Part shown: positions 20,280 to 30,514 of the stretch, piece by piece
Numbering within the stretch: position 1 is the stretch's first letter
How the letters are laid out: every line of letters starts with the position of its first letter
Origin: Hydractinia symbiolongicarpus
Lineage: Eukaryota; Cnidaria; Hydrozoa; Anthoathecata; Hydractiniidae
NCBI RefSeq assembly: GCF_029227915.1
Contig: NC_079883.1
Coordinates: 21,824,001-21,888,000, forward strand
Direction: 5' to 3'
Length of the DNA stretch: 64,000 nt
The notes under the pieces: model-generated
Databases searched by the model: none
The model's input: the letters and a program-made list of their open reading frames with translations, nothing else
Told to the model about the DNA's origin: nothing
Position numbers and translations under genes: made by a program

Positions 20280-23110
20280 TCACTTGACCTCAATGAAAAC
20301 ATTTTCGTGTTTGTCCCAACATACTTTGTCGTCGGAAGCACCAGAATCGCAGGAACTCGCCCCAATCTTTTTCTTGCCGTCAACTGTTATCAGTTTGATT
20401 GTGAGAATATGGCGATGCTTCCCCGGTTCCGTTACTTTTTTTAATGAAGAAACTTCTCCATTGATCAAACTGTTACGTTCTTCGACTGTCAGTACGACCG
20501 CATGTCTATGTGCTGGAACTTTGTCCGATGTTGACTCTCCCGTGTTGTAAGTTGCTTTCTCTGAACTTTCTCCACTTGAAAAATGGACAGCGTCTTCGAA
20601 TGCGTTCAGTTTCTTCCACACCGAGCTTCCTTCTCCGTTGATTGGCGCAATGGGATATCTTTGTCTGACCTGTTCATCCACACCATGTATTCTTGGCAAA
20701 ACAATCCGTACACCTGAAGCCCTCAAACAAACCGGAGATGAGGTCTTTGGTGAAGTGAAATAAAACAATGTGTCGCCATTCTCCGGCGTAGAGCATGTGT
20801 TAGCTTCTCCACCAACAAAAAAAGAATTTGGGGTCAGGAAATGCCTGTCAGGGCATGCAGCATTGAAGGGGTCATTTTCGGTGCCGGTGCCTTGGACTTG
20901 ACTGCAGTCCTCTTTGTAGTCTATTTCGTAAGGGTTCCACTCATGGAGAGGATTAAGGAATATAAACTCCAGTGGAATGGCGTACGAAACTTTGGCTTTT
21001 ACTGTAACTTCCTTGCGATTTATTTTTGTTTCGCACTGTACTCCTGCAATTTCATCTTGATTGTTTGAAGCAATGTATAAACGATCAGCAAATCCGCGTT
21101 GCGCTTTATCAACACCCATTGCGTCTTCTTGGCCCAGTTTGTACGTTCGGTGATAGTAGGCCGTGTTTAATTTCTCTTTGTTTTTATTGGGATGAGCTGA
21201 AAAAATCTGAGAGTCAAAACCATCTGAAAAAATGCTTCCCCCGTAGTTCTCTTTACCTGGAATTTCTTCCATGATTTCATCCAGAATGGTATAAAATAAT
21301 GGCACCTCCGTTCTTTTGCCAGTCACTGTTACTCCTTCAATATCAAACCTCGCAGATGGAGAGTGTTTGTAGGTTGTCCTACTTATACCAAGTCTTTTCT
21401 CAGTAACTGGATCATTCACCAGCTTTAAAAAGCTTTTTGGCAAACTACGCTGAAGTCGATGCGAAAGAATTCTGTAGTTCCATTGTGAATATACAGGTTT
21501 CTTATCAGCGAACCCCATAATTTTTCGGGGAAGATATTCCAGACGGTTATTGTGACCAGATAAGCCGGTAAACGATGAATAATGAATCTAAATAAGAAGC
21601 ATTATTTCAAAGGTTTGTGAACCTGACAAAAACTTTTATTTTCTCTTACCTCTCCAACCTACCCCTAAAAGTCTTAACCATTGTTTCATACCTTTTCACG
21701 CATTTTTTCATCGTCAAGATTCTTTAACCACGCCCCTTCTAAATACGATATGATTGGTTTGAAGTAGTCTCTGTAATCTCGTTGTGAATGATCCTCATTT
21801 TGAAATGCTTTGAACCATTCCCTCATCTCATCTATTTGAGCTTTTACACCAGTTTTACTTAATACGGCGTTCGGAACAGTTGGAAAAGGTACAGCTTCTG
21901 TTTTGTGGAGCGTCCTATCCCCAGAGACTGCTTTTTTAAGATCGTAAGAATCTTTTCCAGCACGAAACTCGATTCCATTCAAAACAGCGACAAATTCGCT
22001 GATACCAACCTTGCTTCTCGTTGTCTCTCTGTTATGAATTCCCATAAATGATCTACCATTATGATCGTTGGAGTAATAGTTTTTCAGCCCACCTAAAAAA
22101 AGGAACTTGCAGTGGTTAGCCTCTGTAAATCTACCATAATTTTATGCTTTCCAACTTTGTTTCATATTGTGAAAATAAACCCTTTCCACGTCTCGTTTAA
22201 ATCATTTTCACAACCTCAAATTGTTTTCTAAAGTCAATTTGATTAGTATTTTCCCCGCCAATCAATACTACGTTTTACAGTGATTAATTTACTTAATGAG
22301 AAACTTATGTGTTAATGTGCTTATGACCTTTCACGAAACATAGAAAAGTATCACGAAAATTTGGCTGGCAAAGTTGCTTAAGTTCTGAAAATAATCCAGA
22401 AAACATTTAAAATTATCTGTTTTACTTAAGTATTGTTTTACTAAAGTATCCCTTACCTTGCAATGATCTGACTTGCTTAATTCCTGAATTTCCATCAGAG
22501 CGAGCTTTCTCATACTCATTGAACTGTTGCAGTTGCACTTGTCGACTGAGGGTGTACAGGTCTTCAGCGATGCTATCGGTTGAACTGATCTTTTTGCCAA
22601 CGGCCACCTGTAGATCTAATTCTAACCCTTTAAAATTTGCCACCAGTGTTCTTGATTTACTTCCTAGTAACTTAGCGTATGAATTGACGGACTTTGATAT
22701 CGTTTGTTTCTTAGGTGAAACAGCTTTCGTTTCTGCTATGTAGTCTTGATTAGCGCTGGCTGCTTTGTTTCTAAAAATACTGTCAGCTTTTCCTGCAACG
22801 ATTTTTTTAGCCTGGTCGAACGAACCAACAACATGCTTTAACACATCTCTTTTGACGTTTGCGCGATGTTTGTTCAAATCTGCTACTCGTTTCTTAATAG
22901 TACTGGTCAGACTTCTGTCGGTTTTCCCGATTATGTCGTTGAATCTTTTTTTTTCCGTAACAATATATTTCATCGCATTTTCCATAGCCCTAATTTTTCT
23001 CTGTAAGGTTGTAATCAAAGCATTTATATCCCGGATGTCTTGCTTGGTAACAGTTGCATCCAGCGAATTGATCAACACGTATACAGTGAGAAGCGCAAGT
23101 GCCTTCATGA
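20280..23110 (-). CDS. Gene A: secreted coiled-coil protein of an unrecognised three-paralogue family (786 aa)
   Basis: CDS exons: 23108-22457, 22092-21692 and 21587-20280, with GT-AG introns in phases 1 and 0. The start MKALALLTVYVLINSLDA is a signal peptide; ATG lies two bases after a TTCTGTTTTAG acceptor, so a 5' leader exon must lie upstream. Residues 19-195 are charged and helical (coiled coil likely). The exon 1 end, RSDGNSGIKQVRSLQG, is conserved in all copies. Exon 2 has YSNDHNGRSFMGIHN and SEFVAVLNGIEFR; exon 3 has SARFDIEGVTV, EIPGKENYGG, YAIPLEFIFLNPL and QRYPIAPINGEGSSVWKKLN, then AHRHAVVL, KHRHILTI and VCWDKHENVF. No known enzyme or adhesion domain is recognised. It is the most divergent of the three in exons 2-3. 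Function unknown; likely extracellular. Confidence 0.85.
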
Positions 23111-24463
23111 CTAAAACAGAAGTAACCAGAATGAGCATTCAAACCTGAGTTTAAGTTTTTATTGAATCAGTAAAGTTGACTATTCGTTAATTTTATTGAG
23201 TGCCAAAAACACTTTCCTTAACGCATCATGGCATTCTGCCTAGTACTTTAGTGGCTGCCTTTAAATTAGTAGAAAAGCTGCTAAAAGGTTGCTTATTAAA
23301 AAGTAAAAACAACTTGAAAGGCGATCAAAGTTCTAGCTTAAATTACTTATTCCAACTTCTTTTAGGTTTTTATATTGGGACGAAAGCTGAAACGGTCGCG
23401 ATAGGAAAACCTAGAAAGCTCTAGAGATGAGGTTGTAAATTAATCTTATTCACCTAATAATGCCCAGACGAAATAATTATCTCAAGTTCGATAAAAAGAA
23501 GCTATTCAAAAAATTGCAAAACAAAAAAACAAAAAAAACAGGCAGTCAAACAACGCCAAAATTTAAGTATGTTTTGTAATCCTTTCCTTTAAAACGGCGT
23601 GGCAAAAAATAAAATATTATTGAAAACATTGGACCGGTCAAATATTGCTTAACGTTAAAAGTTTTGGGGATTTTAGTACCTATAAACTAGTTGTAAATGA
23701 AAAAATCAGTAAATAAATAAATTCGAGTATATTTTCCACATACTTTAAAATTGAGAAATTACAAGACTTACCGAATATGCTCGCGAAGAAAAACGCTTTC
23801 CAATCTGAAGAAATAAACAAATATTGCAATCAAAGCTGAAAAAATTAATAGCTATCGAACAAAACAACAACAAAAATTTTAAAACGTTGTGCGTCAAACG
23901 ATATTAAAAAAAATGACAAGACCGCCTATCTAGCCATACCAATGTTAAATGCATTGGGCCTCCTTCTAATTAAGATTATTATTGATCCAATCGCTGCGCA
24001 ACCAATCAAATTAACTCAAAACGTAGGAGGGAGCATAGAAAGATTAAATACTTTGCAGGCGTTCTTTTAAATCATGGACTTTGTACAGGACTCGTACCTA
24101 GTCCACTTTTGATGCTATTATGTGTCGCAACACTTTAAACAAAACCTCGCTTTTACACTAAATCACTTGGGGAGACATTGTTATAAATTTAATCTTTTTA
24201 TAGAGTAGGCATTAGCATAAACGGACAATCGACATTGAAATACAGATATTAAGACCTCCCACGGTTTTCTTAACAATCGACTTTCAGGGAATCACCTTCG
24301 CAGTGCAAAAAGTCGTCTTTAAATGTTTATGATTTTTAAACTTAGACTATGTCAGATCTCGCAACGTTTTAGCCTTGGTAAGCCATTTATGTGTTTTATA
24401 TTCGTTAAGATTATTTTTTTCTGTTTTTTCGTTCATATTTACTATTTATCTTATCATTAATAG
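23111..24463. promoter_or_regulatory. Head-to-head spacer between genes A and B
   Basis: This 1.35-kb AT-rich interval separates the divergent first coding exons of A and B. Both genes have a splice acceptor just before the ATG, so untranslated first exons and both promoters should fall here or, for either gene, beyond the other. No specific TATA or transcription-factor site could be supported. Confidence 0.45.
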
Positions 24464-27132
24464 AGGAACGATGGCTAAGCGGGTGTTTTTTGCGGTGCTG
24501 CTTTTGGCTGCAACGCTCCACGCAGACAAAGTTGCAGAATTCAAACAACTTTTAAACGCAGCCATTGGAGAAGCTACCGCAATGAATAAAAATGCGTTGG
24601 ATTTCAAACAAGGTTTGTCCGCAGAAAGAAACAAATTTACAAGAACAGACAGAGTGTCAATGCTGAAACGGCCTAACTCGGATAAAAACGCACAAGTGAA
24701 TGAGTATAACGCCTTAAAAGCAAAGTACGGGAGTGAGATAACGAAAAATAAGCTTGCCAACGAATTGGATGAGGTTATAAAAAAGTCGACAGGTGTAAAA
24801 ATTGCTCAATTTGATCAGTTACTTCAAGATTTCAAAAACTTTTTGCAAGGTAAGAATAAGGGATTCGATGATCAACTGAAAGTGATTTCTGATAATTGGA
24901 AGAAAATACAAAAAATGGATGACTGGATAAGTAACATGGAAAAGAAAATGAAGGAAGAGACACTTGGCGATGACGACATAGCTAATTTGCGTGGAGAATT
25001 AAATTTGATCAGCCGACAAGTGCAACAGCAACAGTTCAACGAAGAAGAAAAAGTGAGATCAGACGGAAACTCTGGAATCAAACAAATACGTGCAAGACAA
25101 GGTACAAAATCGTTTTAATTCTCCTTCCTACTTTCTTGTTTTTACTCTTTTATGTTATTTTCTTATTTATCTACTTAATTCTACGTGTTATGTTTCTTGA
25201 AACTAACAAAATCTTATTTTTTATGATAGCTGGATCTAAGAATTATCACTCAAACACGCACAGCGGAAGAAGGTTTGCAGCGATTCACGACCATGCAAAC
25301 AATATCCGAACGGTTGGTATGGGAGAATTTATCGCTGTCCTTAACGGCGTCGAGTTCCGTACTCGTCATAACGACTATCGCCTGAAAAAACCCGTCAGCA
25401 CAAGTGAATTTGATAAAGTTGAAGATATCGAGTTTCCTGACGTTCCACCTGAAGTATTGCAGTATACCAGCGTCGACGACCAGGTAAAAGAAATGAGGGA
25501 ATGGTTTAAGGCTTTCCACGAGCAGAATTTTAAAGTCCGTGATTATCGAAAATACTTCAAGCCAGTTCTCTGTTACTTGGAAGGTGCGTGGACGACGAAG
25601 GAAGGGGATAATATTGAAGAGCCCTTTAAAAGTGATCGTCATCATATCGATGCCAATGGGTGGTTTGACTTACAGGAAAAGGTATTCTAAACATTGCATT
25701 CAAAGCTTTGACACAACCATTGTTGGATGTTTCTCGTAGTAACATCAGTACATTCTCCTTGGTACATTGCAAATTTATGTTACTTTTTCTTACATAGATA
25801 CACTTTACATCGTATTCTGGAACCAAAAGCACATTGGAAAACTTGGCGCATCTTCCCACCTCCATCATGGAGTTTACTTCAGAAGGCAAACCTGTGTTTG
25901 CACAGTGGAACTACCGAATTTTGTGCCATCCCCTTAAAAAAGACTTACCAACGAATCTTCTCAAACTGGTGCCAGATGCATCCAGTCAACGTATGACAGG
26001 AAAAAATGAAACCGAATATTTAATGTCTCGTGCGGCCAGATTTGACATCGAAGGTATCACAATTGATAAAAGGAGATCTAATTCACCAATGAACTACAAC
26101 CTGCTAGATTCTTTAATGGAAGAGATACCAGGGAAGAACAACTACGGTGCGAAGATAACAGACTCGGGCTTTGATGCAGCAATCTTATCAGCTCGGCCGA
26201 AAATGAAGGGTAAACCGCTGAATGGTGCTTATTATCATCGTCCGTATCAACTGGGTCAAAAAGATGCTATGGGAATCGATACAGCTGCAAGAGGTTACGC
26301 CGATCGATTTTATGTCGCGTTAACCGACCAAAAACGCATATCTGGCCCATCATATAAGAAGGTCATCAAGGCAAAAGATGGTACCAAAACAACGAAGACG
26401 GTTAAAGTTAGAGCATCGTACGCCATTCCAGTGGAGATAATTTACTTAACACCACTTTCCAAATGGAACCCATACAAAATTCATCACGAAGAAGACGTAA
26501 ATGAAGTCAAAGGGAAAGGCACAAAGGACAATGCGTACGGAAATACTACACCAAAACTGTTTTTCCGAACGCCACAAAAGTTCTTCAAAGACACGAAGGG
26601 TGAAGTTGATCCTGCCGATACCGCGAAAGCCGGAGGAGTGTATATGTTACCGAAAGGTAGTAACACTCCTGTCGCGGTACATGCTTCTGGAACGCGCATT
26701 CTATTTCCTGAAATTGATGGCATTAAAGGGCGTATTCGTCAGCGATATCCAATAATGCCCGTATATGGCGAAGGTAATTCCGTTTGGAAAAAATTAAACG
26801 CTTTAGAAGACACGGTTGACTTTCAAAGCATTATTACCTCCAACATCAAGTACTTCTCCACGGGTGTTTCGCATCATTCAACTACTACGCTACATACCCA
26901 CATTCTTAAAATAACCAAAGGAGATCTGCAGGAGTTAGAAACAGGAAAGGTCAAAGAGATTGAAGCCTACACAGAAAGATCTAATGGTCATGTACATAAA
27001 GTCAAATTAGGCTTAAAAGATGGCGCGCTGATTGTGGTTGGATGTGACAGTACAACGTCGAGGAATGATATGTCTGATATCGTTTGCTGGGATAATCATT
27101 CGAACACACTACAAACAAGTTCGGATGAATAA
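24464..27132 (+). CDS. Gene B: secreted coiled-coil protein of the same family (805 aa)
   Basis: CDS exons: 24471-25101, 25230-25681 and 25798-27132; introns are GT-AG in phases 1 and 0 as in A and C. The ATG follows the acceptor ATTAATAG by seven bases. Start MAKRVFFAVLLLAATLHA is a signal peptide; residues about 20-190 are a charged coiled coil. The junction is RSDGNSGIKQIRARQ. Exon 2: NNIRTVGMGEFIAVLNG, FRTRHNDYRL, MREWFKAFHEQNF, YFKPVLCYLEGAW, SDRHHIDANGWFDLQEK. Exon 3: LENLAHLPTSIMEF, QWNYRILCHP, AARFDIEGITI, YAIPVEIIYLTPLSKWNPY, IRQRYPIMPVYGEGNSVWKK, then LHTHILKI (about 726), GHVHKVKL (about 758) and IVCWDNHSNT near the end. Paired H-x-H motifs suggest metal binding (inference). Family not recognised; no catalytic motif seen. 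Confidence 0.88.
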
Positions 27133-27809
27133 GACAATGATTGTCTCTATTGCTCCCTAAAACTACTGTTTGTCAATGAAGCACAATAACTACACTGTAA
27201 CTATCTATAAAAATTGATTTTTGCACTTCTGTAACTTGATTATTTCTATTGAAGAATAACTTTGCTACAGTAATGTCTAGCTTCTTGGTGTTGTGATCGA
27301 TTTTGTATATACCACCAATTTTGTCCCCGGATAAGGTAGTATCAAACATCTTGCCCTTTTCGGCATTAAGGAACCTAACTAGAAACACAGGTAACAATCG
27401 CTATCCTAAAACGTGTTTGCAGCAATTTTTTTTGTGAGCAACGCTTTAAAAGCAACACATCAAAAGAAGACGCGAAAGTTGGCGTGGATTTGTTGTTTCT
27501 ACAATAACAAACCGTGGATGAGTATGACTTCCTCTACAAAAGACATTTTTAAAATTCCTTATGCTGAAAGTTAACACGTTTTCCCGCCAAAAAATTAAAC
27601 ATTTGCAACTGCTGCTGCTGCCGTGATACAATGCTAGTAAATTGGTCACCTTCGCCTGTCCGAAATTAATGCCTGTTAAACATGGAGGTATCTAGTTCTA
27701 CCTACATGTTGTTAAACCAGTGACTTATTCTATTATTACTTTGTTAAGATTCGCTGCCTAGTGATATCAGCTGTATACGAGAAACCCAGGGTTAAGGATG
27801 GAGCGTCAG
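27133..27809. other. B-C intergenic region, first part, with one exon-like stretch
   Basis: On the minus strand 27397-27173 is open (FLNAEKGKMFDTTLSGDKIG, DHNTKKLDITVAKLFF, stop), preceded by TGTGTTTCTAG, which would serve as an acceptor. It has a coding-like look but no recognised family and no partner exons. The remainder shows nothing. Confidence 0.3.
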
Positions 27810-28110
27810 AGGGTGTTCCGTCATCAGTCGGTTAGCGCCCGATATTTTCACCGATATTATTCCGGGTTTTTTTGTATGGAATTGAATTTCGGTGCGCTAC
27901 TTTGGCACTATTTTATCTATTCTTTTCGCGAGTCCAAAACAACAATACTCTCTGGATTAGGGAGATCATATTCACTCACTCAAACATGTATGTTTGAGAT
28001 GAGTATCTCCATCAGTCGTTACACAGGGATGAGTTCTCGACGGTGGTGACTAGTTTGTATCGGCCGAAGTAACACATTAGAGAAGGTCTACGCGCGTAAA
28101 ATGTTATTGA
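27810..28110. repeat. Interspersed repeat copy 1
   Basis: Shares GTCATCAGTyGGTTAG, TGTATGTTTGAGATGA, GGGATGAGTTCT, GTGACTAGTTTGTATCGGC and CACGCGCGTA-type blocks in the same order with 61920-62105. This copy is longer because about 100 bp lies between the first two blocks. No coding capacity; a non-autonomous element is likely. Confidence 0.7.
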
Positions 28111-30514
28111 TTGACATATTAACTCTTCTATTTAAACGAATTGTGGCGGTCGTCCTGGTATGTCACCGTACTAGTTAATAAGAACAAGTCATATATTTCT
28201 AAAAATGTATGGTTTTCTGCTTAAAATTCTGCTTAAAAGGAAGCCATATTTACAAGCAAACGACATAATTTTTTAACTTTTGACCCTGCGTTAGGAGTAG
28301 CGAAGCATATAAAAAAGTGTTTAGAAGCAGAGATGTATTAAATCTTAGAGCTTTAGTTCTGATCCCGTGGTATGTTATTACTAATTTTTAACTTAGCCTA
28401 GAAGACTCAGAAATTTGAAAAAGTTTTAGTATTGGGCAAGGTTTACTAATCAGATATTGAGGTAAGTGATAAAAAGCTTAAATAGGTTTTACCCTAGAGC
28501 ACTTTTGCATCAATACTGAAAACGCGGGGTCCAAAGTTCAACTGACTTTATTGGCGTAAAAATACATAATGGCTACCGCAATTGGAAGGTGGTATATTCT
28601 AACTTGACACCCAGCAACAAAATACTTAAGTAGGCGTTCTAAAATAGCAAGCTTATGAAGAATTTATCAAAACATGGTATTAAAAAAAGAGTAGGTAGAC
28701 AATTTCGCAAGACCATACAAATTACATTTATACTTTCATGAGAATAAGACATCAAACGAGATATTTATGATCCAATTCTCTTTGTTATTGACTCACAACA
28801 TAAGATTTTAATAACGTGTCCTTATTACTCCGCGCCTCCCACAACAAACTGCATTAAAAGACATAGTTAAAGTGTTGAAGCAATTATTAGACGTATCTTA
28901 AGTTATTTAACTGAAACGTTAGAAACGAAGTTAGAGATGTTGCAAACAAGGCTATCCTTTTGTTTTTATTCAGAAGACCGTTTTTTAAAAAGAGAGTCTA
29001 GAAAAGATGTTGCAATGCGTATTAAAAACACTTCCTTTCCCGACAATGACTAGCTACGTGCTATGCACCGCTAATAATGCGATGGCATGTTCTTAGGGAT
29101 TTCTAAATAACAATATAAATCCGGCTTAATTTTATTTATCTGGCTCAATGAAGTCAGTTAGATTAAGCGAAAATAGAAAGAATGTCTATTGAGTAATATT
29201 TTGAAAGTACCACTTAATACGTGCGAGTAATACACAATGAAACCTGTTCATAGAGAACATGTCATGCAGACACCGGTACGTAGTGCAGATTCTTCATGGT
29301 TGTTCATATGTACTTGTACAACTGTGTACTTCTATTTTTACAAAAACAAACAGGGTTGAATGAAATTTCAATGAAAACAATGAAATTTTATAGTACAGAA
29401 TTGGTTTTGAATGATCTAAATATGCAAGTCATTGCCCTGTCCCCTTTTAAGATTTTGCTTCCTATTGGTTTTACTTTGGTTACGTACAAGGACGAAATGA
29501 CCTTTAGGATAGAATAAGAAATTATTCTAAGTAGTAGAAGTTGATGGAATATATCCACCTAGTTGCAACCTTTTTACATTCGCAGACCAATTTGTCACGT
29601 TTAATGACCTTTTATATATTCATAGATCACAAATTCGGACAATGTTCATTTAGAAATTTATTTTACTGATAAGGATCCAAAAATTTTTGTGCGTACACAC
29701 AAATACATAGAATCCTGATCTAAAGTATTAGCAGATCTTCTCACATCTTGTAGTCAGAAAAATACAAGCACTTTTAGGGCTTATGTGAAGCTTATTTAAA
29801 GACAGTTGTAAAGTATGTTTCTTCTCTTTCAATTCCAATAAGTCGCGCTTTCTGACACGCGTGCAAATCAAAATAATTCACGTCGTCAACTATGAGAGGT
29901 CGATACTCAAAAAATGAGCACTATTTAAAAGGTTTAAATCTCACAAAGTAACAAGATCCTTAGCCCACTGTGAACATTGCCAAGTTAACAAACTTGACAA
30001 ACTTTATTGTAACCATTTCAAATCCTCTAAGAAGATTGACAAAGTCAGCAATAAACATTATGCACTGTGAACATTGCCATGTCCTTTGTGAGCATTGACA
30101 AGCTTAAAATGCGTGAATCTTACTTACTTTAATTACTTTTAGTGACGAATTTCGAAATTTACGGGTTTGTCCTTATTTTGAGAGACAAAAAAGCCTGGAG
30201 ATAATGTGACCATAACAACAATGTGACCATTGCTACAAACTTCGAATTTAGAGGCACCAGACAGAAAAAGGAGAAAATGGTAAAAGGATTTGAAAACTGA
30301 ATTAATTTAAATTTAATAAAATTTAAGAAGTAAAAAGATACAGAAAATATTTTGAACACCAAAATACCACTAAACATGGTCGCATACAAAATTTTTGTTA
30401 TGTTATTCGAAAATCTTTGTTTTGAGACATGGAAAAACAGTTTTTATGTGCAACTATGATATATTGTGTCAAAAGAGGTTACAAGTTTAATGAAATATAA
30501 ACAACTCTCCCATC
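28111..30514. other. B-C intergenic region, second part, no gene
   Basis: No exon supported. Near 29955-30110 a phrase CACTGTGAACATTGCCA occurs twice with variants (GTGAGCATTGACAAG; ATGTGACCATTGCTACA at 30220), a small degenerate repeat cluster. Confidence 0.4.
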
